Assembly (NCBI GenBank): GCA_902464175.1
Contig: CABQHZ010000046.1
Span: forward strand, 1-12,822
DNA from: an uncultured Collinsella sp.
Lineage (GTDB): Bacteria > Actinomycetota > Coriobacteriia > Coriobacteriales > Coriobacteriaceae
Direction: 5' to 3'
Length of the DNA: 12,822 bases
Made by a program: the position numbers and the translations under genes. Shown in pieces: positions 6,508 to 12,822 of the stretch. Below the pieces are notes generated by a model. That model ran no database searches and had not been told where the DNA came from. It saw only the letters and a program-made list of their open reading frames with translations. Each line of letters starts with the position of its first letter. Within the stretch, counting starts at the first letter, position 1.

Positions 6508-6631
6508 ATGAGATAGGACAAAGTGAATTCGGCCGGGCAACGTCGAGACAGCCCAATCGAACCATTCAAACGCGGTCCGCTGTTATGGCTGGTTATGCAA
6601 TGCGGGCCAACGTTTTGCAATACAGTAGCGC

Positions 6632-6639
6632 ATTTTATA
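6632..6639 (-). promoter_or_regulatory. Candidate -10 element for the opp operon
   Basis: The minus strand reads TGTATAAAATG here, which contains TATAAA and TAAAAT with a TG just upstream, about 135 nt before the oppA ATG and after the secG terminator. No good -35 box is seen at 17 bp, so this may be an extended -10 promoter or one that needs an activator. Position and composition are the only support. Confidence 0.35.
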
Positions 6640-6730
6640 CACAATTTGGCGCTGATTCCGGTTAACGGTCGAGAATTTCTTTAGTTGGGCGAAGTATGTG
6701 GGGATATTTTGGCTCTGTTACAAGTCTGTA

Positions 6731-6763
6731 AACAAAAAGGGCCCCGCACATGCGGGACCCTTT
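6731..6763 (-). terminator. Intrinsic terminator after secG
   Basis: The stem pairs 6736-6747 with 6752-6763 around the loop at 6748-6751, with one mismatch (6742/6757). It is followed on the minus strand by TTTTTGTTT. It begins 22 nt after the secG stop and separates secG from the opp promoter region. Confidence 0.85.
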
Positions 6764-6785
6764 ACAAACGTATATACGCCGATGC

Positions 6786-7040
6786 TTAGTAGCCGACGAT
6801 GCCCTGCGGGAAGAAGAACATGCACAGAACGACACACACGGCAAAAACGACGGCCATAATTACCGTCAGGCGATCGAGGTTCTGCTCCATGACGCCCGTG
6901 GCAGAGCTGGAGTTATACAGCGAGCTAGCGATCATATCCGAAACGCCGGTGCCCTTACCGGAATGCATCAGGACGAGAATCGTCAGCGCCACGGCAGAGA
7001 CAGCCCAAACGACAAACAGAAGAATCTGGAACGGACCCAT
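6786..7040 (-). CDS. secG: Preprotein translocase subunit SecG
   Basis: An 84-residue membrane protein, the small accessory subunit of the SecYEG protein-export channel. It has the two expected membrane segments (about 4-25 and 57-77). The connecting loop starts with HSGKGTGVSDM (26-36), the SecG hallmark of a Gly-rich stretch after the first helix, and continues with a Ser-rich part to about residue 47. The length fits the family. AAGGAG (7048-7053) lies 7 nt before the ATG. It has terminators on both sides and so is probably transcribed alone. In many actinobacteria secG directly follows tpiA, whereas here gpmI sits between them. Confidence 0.93.
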   Translation of the reverse strand: MGPFQILLFVVWAVSAVALTILVLMHSGKGTGVSDMIASSLYNSSSATGVMEQNLDRLTVIMAVVFAVCVVLCMFFFPQGIVGY

Positions 7041-7106
7041 AGATAAGCTCCTTAATAGAACAATTCAAACTCCAGTACTGTACCACAACCCCCAACACTC
7101 CCCCAC

Positions 7107-7137
7107 CTGCCATTTAGGGACGGGGTAGAAATGGCAG
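7107..7137. repeat. 9-bp inverted repeat upstream of secG
   Basis: CTGCCATTT (7107-7115) and AAATGGCAG (7129-7137) are perfectly complementary around a 13-nt spacer. The site lies between the gpmI terminator and the secG gene, about 70 nt before the secG ATG. No T-tract follows, so it does not look like a terminator. It could be an operator, a leader hairpin or a dispersed intergenic repeat. Confidence 0.45.
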
Positions 7138-7144
7138 AAATACC

Positions 7145-7178
7145 AAAAAAGGGGGTCGTCCGGTTGTGGACAACCCCC
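7145..7178 (-). terminator. Intrinsic terminator after gpmI
   Basis: The stem pairs 7151-7156 with 7173-7178 and 7158-7161 with 7168-7171, with one C/A mismatch and a 6-nt loop. It is followed on the minus strand by six T (7150-7145). It ends the pgk-tpiA-gpmI unit 28 nt after the gpmI stop. Confidence 0.88.
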
Positions 7179-7206
7179 CTACTAGAAAACGATATTTGTT
7201 TTCCTA

Positions 7207-8760
7207 TTAGGCCTCGGTGGCGAGCACGCGACCCGTCATCTCGGCGGAAGGCTCAATACCAGCCATGGTGAGCATGGTCGGAGCGATATCGGAAAGACGG
7301 CCGTCCTCGATACCGGTGAGCTTGGCCTTATCATCAACGATGATGAACGGCACGCGGTTGGTGGTGTGAGCCGTAAACGGATGCTTGGAACCGTCGGAAG
7401 CAACGTCAAACATGTGATCGGCGTTGCCATGGTCGGCGGTAATCAGCGCAAAGCCGCCCTTGGCGAGAATCGCCGGGACAACCTTGGACAGAGCATCGTC
7501 AACAGCCTCGACGGCCTTAACGGCGGCGTCGAAGACACCGGTGTGACCAACCATGTCGCAATTTGCGAAGTTCACGATGTAGAAATCAGCGCGATCCTCG
7601 TTGATAGCAGCGACAAGCTTCTCGGTAACCTCGGGAGCGCTCATCTCGGGCTGCAGATCGTAGGTAGCGACCTTGGGGGAAGCGACGAGCACGCGCTCCT
7701 CTCCCTCCTTGGGCTCCTCGATGCCGCCGTTGAGGAAGAACGTCACGTGAGCGTACTTCTCGGTCTCGGCGGTGTGCAGCTGCTTCAGGCCATTGGCGGC
7801 GATAACGTCGGCCAGGACGTTCTCGGGGAACGTCTTGGGGAAGGCGACCTCGACGTCAAACGTCGGATCGTACTCGGTCATCGTCACAAAGTGCGAGAGC
7901 TTAATCTGCTCGCGCTCAAAGCCATCGAACTCCTTGTCCGTGAACACGCGGGTCATCTGACGAGCGCGGTCGGGACGGAAGTTGAAGAAGATGGCCGCGT
8001 CGCCCTCGTGGATGCCCTCGTTGTGGGCCGCGAAAGGCTCGACGAACTCGTCGCCGCGCGGATCCTTCTCGTAGTAGGCCTTGATACCGGCAACGGGGTC
8101 GGTATCGGCATCGGACGCGTTGACCATGACGTCGTAGGCGCGCTGGATGCGCTCCCAACGGTTGTCGCGGTCCATGGCCCAATAGCGGCCCGAAACGGTG
8201 GCAACGCGAGCGTCGCAACCGGTCTCCTCGGAGATCTTAGCCAGGAAGGCGCAGAACTCGCTCATGTAGCCGGCACCGGACTGCGGGTCGACGTCGCGGC
8301 CATCCATGAAGGCGTGGACGCGAACGGTCTTGACGCCATGCTGGGCAGCCATCTTGACCAGAGCCTCGACGTGGTTCATGTGAGAATGAACACCGCCAGG
8401 GCTCATAAGGCCCATGAGGTGCAGGGTCTTGCCTTCGGCCTTGACGTCGTCCATAGCCTTGACGAAGACCTCGTTCTTGGCGATGGAGCCGTCCTTGATG
8501 GCGTTGTTGATGCGCGAAAGCTCCTGGAACACGATGCGGCCGGCACCGATGTTGAGGTGACCCACCTCGGAGTTGCCCATCTGGCCGTCGGGAAGGCCCA
8601 CGTCCTCGCCCGAAGCACCGAGCGTGGTGTGAGGATACTTCTCGTACAGGCTATCAAGGAAGGGCGTCTTGGCAGCGGCGACGGCGTTCTCGCCATCGGC
8701 CGGAGCAAGGCCGCAGCCATCCATGATGATCAGGAGTGCAGGAAGATGACGCTGTGCCAT
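7207..8760 (-). CDS. gpmI: 2,3-bisphosphoglycerate-independent phosphoglycerate mutase
   Basis: A 517-residue cytoplasmic enzyme that interconverts 3- and 2-phosphoglycerate in glycolysis, of the two-metal (Mn) alkaline-phosphatase-superfamily type. All expected metal and catalytic residues are visible: Asp14 in IIMDG, the phosphorylated Ser64 in MGNSEVGH, His125 in GGVHSHMNH, Asp402 and His406 in CDMVGHTG, Asp443 and His444 in TADHGNADH, and His465 in AHTTNRVP. GRYWAMDRD and FRPDRARQ, typical of the inserted transferase domain, are also present. The length is usual. The ATG lies 5 nt after the tpiA stop, with AGGA overlapping that stop (TAGGA), so its translation is likely coupled to tpiA. 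A strong terminator follows. Confidence 0.97.
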   Translation of the reverse strand: MAQRHLPALLIIMDGCGLAPADGENAVAAAKTPFLDSLYEKYPHTTLGASGEDVGLPDGQMGNSEVGHLNIGAGRIVFQELSRINNAIKDGSIAKNEVFVKAMDDVKAEGKTLHLMGLMSPGGVHSHMNHVEALVKMAAQHGVKTVRVHAFMDGRDVDPQSGAGYMSEFCAFLAKISEETGCDARVATVSGRYWAMDRDNRWERIQRAYDVMVNASDADTDPVAGIKAYYEKDPRGDEFVEPFAAHNEGIHEGDAAIFFNFRPDRARQMTRVFTDKEFDGFEREQIKLSHFVTMTEYDPTFDVEVAFPKTFPENVLADVIAANGLKQLHTAETEKYAHVTFFLNGGIEEPKEGEERVLVASPKVATYDLQPEMSAPEVTEKLVAAINEDRADFYIVNFANCDMVGHTGVFDAAVKAVEAVDDALSKVVPAILAKGGFALITADHGNADHMFDVASDGSKHPFTAHTTNRVPFIIVDDKAKLTGIEDGRLSDIAPTMLTMAGIEPSAEMTGRVLATEA

Positions 8761-8765
8761 ATGTC

Positions 8766-9533
8766 CTACTCGCCTGCCTTGACGACCATAGAGGCGAAGT
8801 CGGCAGCCTTGAGCGAAGCGCCGCCCACGAGGGCGCCGTCAACGTCGGGCTTGGCGACGAGCTCGGCAATGTTGCCGGGCTTAGCGGAACCACCGTACAG
8901 GACGCGGATACCGTCGGCGAGCTCCTCGCCAAACATCTCTTTGAGGGTCTCACGGATAGCGCCGCAGACCTCCTGGGCGTCCTCAGCGGTAGCGGTCTTT
9001 CCGGTGCCGATGGCCCAGATGGGCTCGTAGGCGACGACGACCTGCTTGGGGCAGGTGATCTCAAGACCAGCAAGGCCAGCCTTGACCTGGTTCACGACGT
9101 GCTCGACATAGGTGCCAGCCTCGCGGACCTCGAGGGACTCGCCGCAGCAGAAGACGGGAACAAGACCGGCGGCAACGAGGGCCTTGGCCTTCTTGTTCTG
9201 GTCCTCGTCGGTCTCGTGGAAGTAGTCGCGACGCTCGGAGTGGCCGATGATGCAGTAGGTGCAGCCAGCGGACTTGAGCATGTCGCAAGAGGACTCACCG
9301 GTGAAGGCACCCTTGGCCTCCCAGTACACGTTCTGTGCACCGAGGGCGATGGGGGCAGCCTGAATGCGGTCATGAACCGTGGTGATGTCAATGGTCGGAG
9401 GGCAGACGAGCACCTCGACGCCAGCCGGAACCTCGGGCAGAGCCTGAGCCAGCTCGTCGGCGAGCTTGGCGGCCTCAGCGACGTCGTTGTTCATCTTCCA
9501 GTTACCAGCGATAAGAAGGGTGCGATTAGGCAT
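8766..9533 (-). CDS. tpiA: Triosephosphate isomerase
   Basis: A 255-residue cytoplasmic TIM-barrel enzyme that interconverts dihydroxyacetone phosphate and glyceraldehyde 3-phosphate. The catalytic residues are all present: Asn11 and Lys13 in AGNWKMN, His98 in IIGHSERR, and Glu170 in VAYEPIWAIGTGKTAT, followed by the phosphate-gripping loop. YGGSAKPGN (213-221) and GALVGGASL (233-241) are the C-terminal phosphate-binding motifs. The start is the ATG at 9533, which gives the standard N-terminus and has GGAGG 9 nt upstream. It overlaps the last 8 nt of pgk (ATGCCTAA). A longer frame from 9596 would add 21 residues unlike any TIM and lie inside pgk. Confidence 0.97.
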   Translation of the reverse strand: MPNRTLLIAGNWKMNNDVAEAAKLADELAQALPEVPAGVEVLVCPPTIDITTVHDRIQAAPIALGAQNVYWEAKGAFTGESSCDMLKSAGCTYCIIGHSERRDYFHETDEDQNKKAKALVAAGLVPVFCCGESLEVREAGTYVEHVVNQVKAGLAGLEITCPKQVVVAYEPIWAIGTGKTATAEDAQEVCGAIRETLKEMFGEELADGIRVLYGGSAKPGNIAELVAKPDVDGALVGGASLKAADFASMVVKAGE

Positions 9534-10716
9534 CGAGAAGCGCCTCCACTCCGGGCAGGGTCTTACCCTCGACGAGCTCCATGGAAGCGCCACCACCGGT
9601 GGAGATCCAGCTCATCTTGTCGGCCAGGTTGAACTTGTTGACAGCCGCGACAGAGTCGCCACCGCCGATGATCGAGGTGCAGTCGGCCTCGGCGACGGCC
9701 TCGGCGATAGCCTGGGTGCCGTGAGCGAAGTTGTCGAACTCGAAGACACCCATGGGGCCGTTCCAGAACACGGTCTTGGCACCCTTGACGGCCTCGGCGT
9801 AAAGCTCCTCGGTCTTGGGGCCGATGTCCATGCCCTCACGATCGTCGGGGATAGCGTCGGAAGCGACAACCTCGGGGACAGCGTCCTCGCCAAAGTGATC
9901 GGCAACGCGGTTGTCGATGGGGAGCAGGATCTTGACGCCCTTCTCCTCGGCCTTCTTGAGCATCTCGCCAGCGCGCTCGACCCAGTCCTCTTCCTTGAGG
10001 GACTGACCGACGGTCAGGCCCTGAGCCAGGAAGAAGGTGTAGGCCATGCCGCCACCGATGATCAGGGTATCAGCGGAGTCGATGAGGTGATCGAGAACGC
10101 CGATCTTGGAGGAAACCTTGGAACCGCCGACGATAGCGACGAAGGGGCGCTCGGGCTCGGCGAAGATGCCGGTCAGCGTGTCGACCTCCTTCTCGAGCAG
10201 GAAGCCGGCGACGGCAGGCAGGTAAGCGGCGGGACCCACGACGGAACCCTGGGCGCGGTGAGCGGTACCGAAAGCATCGAGAACGAAGACGTCACCATAG
10301 GAAGCGAGCTTCTTGGCGATCTCGGGATCGTTCTTCTTCTCACGCTTGTCAAAACGGACGTTCTCGAGAACGAGGACCTTGCCCGGCTCGACGGCGGCAA
10401 CAGCCTCAGCAGCCTTCTCGCCGTAGGTGTCGGCGACAAAGGCAACATCGAGACCAGAGAGCTCAGCGAGCTTCTTGGCGACAGGCTCAAGGGAGAGCTC
10501 GGGCTGGAAGCCGGTGCCATCGGGACGGCCGAGGTGGCTCATGAGGATGACGCGAGCGTTGTGCTCAACGAGGTAGTTGATGGTGGGCAGGGCAGCCTTG
10601 ATGCGGGTGGTGTCGCCAACGACGCCATCCTTGATAGGCACGTTGAAGTCAACGCGGACGAGAACGCGCTTGCCGTCGACATCGATGTCGCGGACGGTCT
10701 TCTTGGTAAAGGCCAT
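9526..10716 (-). CDS. pgk: Phosphoglycerate kinase
   Basis: A 396-residue cytoplasmic two-domain kinase that forms ATP from 1,3-bisphosphoglycerate. N-domain substrate contacts are seen in RVDFNVP (21-27), Arg38, HLGRP (61-65) and LENVRF (117-122). The C-domain nucleotide site shows VGGSKVSSK (196-204), GPMGVFE (320-326), GGGDS (351-355) and STGGGAS (372-378). The length is standard. The ATG is the one giving MAFTKK. AAAGGT (10727-10732) lies 10 nt upstream, and a frame extended to 10752 would absorb that site. It begins the pgk-tpiA-gpmI unit after the gap terminator and overlaps tpiA by 8 nt. Confidence 0.97.
   Translation of the reverse strand: MAFTKKTVRDIDVDGKRVLVRVDFNVPIKDGVVGDTTRIKAALPTINYLVEHNARVILMSHLGRPDGTGFQPELSLEPVAKKLAELSGLDVAFVADTYGEKAAEAVAAVEPGKVLVLENVRFDKREKKNDPEIAKKLASYGDVFVLDAFGTAHRAQGSVVGPAAYLPAVAGFLLEKEVDTLTGIFAEPERPFVAIVGGSKVSSKIGVLDHLIDSADTLIIGGGMAYTFFLAQGLTVGQSLKEEDWVERAGEMLKKAEEKGVKILLPIDNRVADHFGEDAVPEVVASDAIPDDREGMDIGPKTEELYAEAVKGAKTVFWNGPMGVFEFDNFAHGTQAIAEAVAEADCTSIIGGGDSVAAVNKFNLADKMSWISTGGGASMELVEGKTLPGVEALLDA
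9543..9547 (-). promoter_or_regulatory. Ribosome binding site for tpiA inside pgk
   Basis: GGAGG on the minus strand, 9 nt before the tpiA ATG at 9533, lies within the last codons of pgk. It decides the start against the longer in-frame ATG at 9596. Confidence 0.75.
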
Positions 10717-10739
10717 GTTTGCTTCTACCTTTCGTACGT

Positions 10740-10762
10740 GTCTGCCTCCCATTACGGCAGAC
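10740..10762 (-). promoter_or_regulatory. Hairpin in the pgk leader
   Basis: A perfect 7-bp stem (10740-10746 with 10756-10762, GTCTGCC and GGCAGAC) closes a 9-nt loop, between the gap terminator and the pgk ribosome binding site. CGTACG (10733-10738) is an adjacent 6-bp palindrome. It could be an operator or a 5' stabilising hairpin on mRNA that is processed or newly started here. Confidence 0.4.
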
Positions 10763-10770
10763 GATTTCCT

Positions 10771-10820
10771 ATAAAAAGGGCGCGACCCTAGGGTGTAAGC
10801 CCTATGAGGCCGCGCCCTTC
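10771..10820 (-). terminator. Intrinsic terminator after gap
   Basis: A 9-bp GC-rich stem (10776-10784 with 10811-10819, AAGGGCGCG and its complement) encloses a smaller hairpin (10790-10793 with 10800-10803). On the minus strand the stem runs into TTTTTAT. It starts 37 nt after the gap stop codon. The plus-strand exit, TTCTTTAG, is weaker. It should separate gap from pgk at least partly. Confidence 0.85.
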
Positions 10821-10856
10821 TTTAGACGCTCAACGAGCTATTCGCTAAAAGCTAAA

Positions 10857-11882
10857 TTAAGCAACGAACTTCTCGAAGTACTTGATGGTGCGGACCATCT
10901 GAGAGGTGTAGGAGTTCTCGTTGTCGTACCAAGAGGTGACCTGAACGAGGGTCTGGCCGTTGCCGAGGTCAGAGCACATGGTCTGAGTGGCGTCGAAGAT
11001 GGAGCCGTGGGTCTCGCCGATGATGTCGGTGGAGACGATGTCGTCCTCGTTGTAACCGAAGGTCTCGGAGATGGTGGAAGCGTAGGCCTTCATAGCGGCG
11101 TTGACCTCGTCGACGGTGACCTTCTTGTCAACAACAGCGTAGAGGTTGGTGATGGAGCCGGTCGGCGTCGGGACGCGCTGGGCGGCACCGATGAGCTTAC
11201 CGTTGAGCTCGGGGAGAACCAGGCCGATAGCCTTGGCAGCACCGGTGGTGTTGGGGACGATGTTGACGGCGCAGGCGCGGCTACGACGCTTGTTGCCCTT
11301 GCGCTGCGGGCCGTCGAGCGGCATCTGGTCGCCGGTCCAGGCGTGAATGGTGGTCATGATGCCGGACACGATGGGAGCGAAGTCGTTCAGACCCTTGGCC
11401 ATCGGGGCGAGGCAGTTGGTGGTGCAGGAAGCAGCGGAGATGATGTTGTCCTCAGCGGTCAGCGTCTCGTGGTTGACGTTGTACACGATGGTGGGCAGAT
11501 CGCTGCCGGCCGGAGCGGAGATGACGACCTTCTTGGCGCCAGCGTTGATGTGGGCCTGAGCCTTAGCCTTGCTGGTGTAGAAGCCGGTGCACTCGAGAAC
11601 GACGTCGACGTCGAGGTCGCCCCAAGGCAGGTTGTTGGCGTCGGCCTCCTTGTAGATCTTGATCTCCTTGCCGTCAACGGTGATGGAATCCTCGCCAGCA
11701 ACGACCTCGTGATCGCGAGCGTAGTTGCCCTGCGTGGAGTCGTACTTCAGCAGGTAAGCGAGCATGTCGGGAGAGGTGAGGTCGTTGATAGCGACGATCT
11801 CGGAGCCCTCATGACCGAACATCTGACGGAAAGCCAGACGACCGATGCGACCGAAGCCGTTAATAGCAACCTTTACTGCCAT
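10857..11882 (-). CDS. gap: Glyceraldehyde-3-phosphate dehydrogenase (type I)
   Basis: A 341-residue cytoplasmic enzyme that oxidises glyceraldehyde 3-phosphate to 1,3-bisphosphoglycerate. It has the Rossmann motif INGFGRIGR (7-15), catalytic Cys153 in SAASCTTNC, His180 in TTIHAWTGDQ and the C-terminal WYDNENSY (318-325). Asp34 after the second strand (AIND) suits NAD rather than NADP, which is an inference. The S-loop (about 191-212) is unusually basic, with GNKRRSR, but the enzyme looks intact. The start is set by AAAGGAG with 5 nt to the ATG. A longer frame to 11984 would read through the AT-rich promoter region. It is probably transcribed alone, since a terminator follows. Confidence 0.97.
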   Translation of the reverse strand: MAVKVAINGFGRIGRLAFRQMFGHEGSEIVAINDLTSPDMLAYLLKYDSTQGNYARDHEVVAGEDSITVDGKEIKIYKEADANNLPWGDLDVDVVLECTGFYTSKAKAQAHINAGAKKVVISAPAGSDLPTIVYNVNHETLTAEDNIISAASCTTNCLAPMAKGLNDFAPIVSGIMTTIHAWTGDQMPLDGPQRKGNKRRSRACAVNIVPNTTGAAKAIGLVLPELNGKLIGAAQRVPTPTGSITNLYAVVDKKVTVDEVNAAMKAYASTISETFGYNEDDIVSTDIIGETHGSIFDATQTMCSDLGNGQTLVQVTSWYDNENSYTSQMVRTIKYFEKFVA

Positions 11883-11887
11883 TGTGT

Positions 11888-11894
11888 CTCCTTT
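11888..11894 (-). promoter_or_regulatory. Ribosome binding site fixing the gap start
   Basis: AAAGGAG on the minus strand, 5 nt before the ATG at 11882. It excludes the longer in-frame ATG at 11984. Confidence 0.8.
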
Positions 11895-11954
11895 CGTAAG
11901 GCCCCCGCAAGCTACAGCGCCCGCCGTTGAGGCCCACAAACTAACCACTCGCCT

Positions 11955-11960
11955 AATATA
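11955..11960 (-). promoter_or_regulatory. Candidate -10 element for gap
   Basis: TATATT on the minus strand, 72 nt before the gap ATG, is preceded by a run of eight A (11963-11970). The hexamer 17 bp upstream (TGAAAT, 11983-11978) is a poor -35 match. The A-tract and AT-rich surroundings suit a promoter, but the assignment is tentative. Confidence 0.4.
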
Positions 11961-12016
11961 CCTTTTTTTTGACTTGAATTTCACGAGAATAGTCGAAATT
12001 GAAAATCAAATTTACG

Positions 12017-12030
12017 TTAAAACGTTTTAA
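12017..12030. promoter_or_regulatory. Perfect palindrome TTAAAACGTTTTAA, candidate operator
   Basis: A 14-bp perfect palindrome with a central CG, in the AT-rich spacer between whiA and gap. It lies about 135 nt before the gap ATG and some 55 bp upstream of the candidate -10. AT-rich half-sites around a central CG are the usual form of LacI-family operators. The regulator is not in the window, so the link to glycolytic control is inferred from position. Confidence 0.45.
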
Positions 12031-12075
12031 AGAATAAAATAGCAGCTAAATCCGTATATAAGTCGATACTTCAAA

Positions 12076-12822
12076 CTACCTGTTTGCTTCAATGAGCTTT
12101 TCAAGTCTCAAAACTCGATGGTAGAGGGCCGACTTCGACAAGGGAGGGTCAGCCATCTCCCCTAAATCACGCAGCGACAGATCGGGATAGCGCTCGCGCA
12201 GGTCGCAAAAGACCGCCAAGGCATCCGGAAGCGCATCGCGAAGGCCGCGCTGCTCGAGCTCATCGATAAGCGCAAGCTGATGTTGGGCAGCACCGGCGCT
12301 TCTGGTCTGGTTGGCGAGCTCGGCGTTCACGCGACGGTTCACATCGTTCTTAACCAACTTGACCGCGCGCGCCTCCTCAATCTCGGCAACGCTGCGCTTG
12401 GCACCAATCAGCTTTAATAAATGCTCGATTTCCTCAGCGCTCTTAATGTACACGGCATATGACCCCCGTCGTGCATTAACACGAGCATGGACCCCAATCT
12501 GCCCCAACAGGTCGCAAAGCCCCTTGGCATATTGCTCGCCCTGCACCGCGATCTCCAAATGAAAATCGCCGCGTGGATCGGCCACGAAGCCGCCCGCGAT
12601 GAGCGCGCCGCGGATGTAGGCAAGCCTGCAGCAGGGACGGGCAACGATGTGTCGGGGAACACCAGCGACGAGCCCTCCCCTGCGGTCTAGAATGCCCAGC
12701 AGCACCAGAGCCTTGTCCAGGTCGGGTTGATCGGGCAGGGTAATGAGATAGTTACGGACCTTATGCAAGACCGATTTACGAACGGTGAATTCCGTTTTGA
12801 GCTTAAGGATGCGATGCGTCAG
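12076..12822 (-). CDS. whiA: WhiA-family DNA-binding regulator (C-terminal part, runs off right edge)
   Basis: The last 248 residues of a WhiA protein, with its N-terminus cut off by the window edge. The frame is open to base 12822, so an internal TTG at 12768 is not taken as the start. The LAGLIDADG-like core is visible at CCRLAYIRGALIAGGF and the following FHLEI, and the basic linker at VKNDVNRRVNAELANQ. The C-terminal helix-turn-helix is at YPDLSLRDLGEMADPPLSKS and LYHRVLRLEKL. WhiA is a sporulation regulator in Streptomyces and affects division or chromosome segregation in Bacillus. It has lost homing-endonuclease activity. In many Gram-positive genomes it lies upstream of gap. No clear terminator follows, so some read-through into gap is possible. 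Confidence 0.93.
   Translation of the reverse strand: MTHRILKLKTEFTVRKSVLHKVRNYLITLPDQPDLDKALVLLGILDRRGGLVAGVPRHIVARPCCRLAYIRGALIAGGFVADPRGDFHLEIAVQGEQYAKGLCDLLGQIGVHARVNARRGSYAVYIKSAEEIEHLLKLIGAKRSVAEIEEARAVKLVKNDVNRRVNAELANQTRSAGAAQHQLALIDELEQRGLRDALPDALAVFCDLRERYPDLSLRDLGEMADPPLSKSALYHRVLRLEKLIEANR

Noticed and set aside
4849..6516. A 555-codon open frame on the plus strand opposite oppA
   Set aside because: It is the antisense shadow of a highly codon-biased gene that avoids codons giving stops on the other strand. Its protein is a low-complexity run of Val, Gly, Leu and Asp with no family features, and no ribosome binding site precedes it.
6496..6540. Longer OppA start, 15 residues upstream
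   Set aside because: It would place the AAGGAGG site inside the coding sequence and push the signal peptide away from the N-terminus.
7366..9030. A 554-codon plus-strand frame opposite gpmI and tpiA
   Set aside because: Same codon-bias effect. It runs across two real genes on the other strand and resembles no protein family.
11883..11984. Longer GAPDH start, 34 residues upstream
   Set aside because: The extension is not like GAPDH, crosses the A-tract and candidate -10, and contains the ribosome binding site of the normal start.
12076..12768. A WhiA starting at the TTG at 12768
   Set aside because: The frame is open to the window edge and the upstream residues fit the missing N-terminal domain, so the gene is partial and not short.
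1..12822. CRISPR arrays, tRNA or rRNA genes, insertion sequences
   Set aside because: No regularly spaced direct repeats, no cloverleaf or rRNA-like sequence and no transposase frames were seen.

Overview
The window carries a block of housekeeping and nutrient-uptake genes, all transcribed from the minus strand, so the biological order runs from the right edge to the left. The organism looks like a Gram-positive actinobacterium of the class Coriobacteriia, most likely Collinsella or a close relative. This is an inference. It rests on a WhiA-type regulator next to the glycolytic genes, an actinobacterial gap-pgk-tpiA order, a lipoprotein substrate-binding protein, and GC-rich genes separated by AT-rich, hairpin-rich spacers. 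No database search was possible.

Right to left: the C-terminal 248 codons of whiA run off the right edge (12822-12076). An AT-rich spacer with a perfect 14-bp palindrome follows, then gap (11882-10857), which ends at a strong terminator. Next are pgk (10716-9526), tpiA (9533-8766, overlapping pgk by 8 nt) and gpmI (8760-7207), in one tight unit that also ends at a strong terminator. Together these encode the glycolytic steps from triose phosphates to 2-phosphoglycerate. A short monocistronic secG (7040-6786) with its own terminator comes next.

The left half is a complete oligopeptide ABC transporter: oppA (lipoprotein binding protein, 6495-4819), oppB and oppC (permeases) and oppD and oppF (ATPases), ending at 553. 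A hairpin lies in the oppA-oppB gap, and the downstream genes are nearly contiguous (gaps of 14 and 2 nt, then a 1-nt overlap).

The gene-free left end (1-552) is the least ordinary part. It is packed with inverted repeats. Two of them, at 103-227 (+) and 410-536 (-), have the same length and layout: 28-nt arms, a symmetric internal loop and an inner hairpin. Their arms differ in sequence, but both keep the same two internal-loop motifs. They therefore look like two members of one structured element family in opposite orientations. The first is nested in a larger 29-260 structure whose layout resembles a retron non-coding RNA, although no reverse transcriptase is visible. The second sits directly behind oppF and contains its likely terminator.
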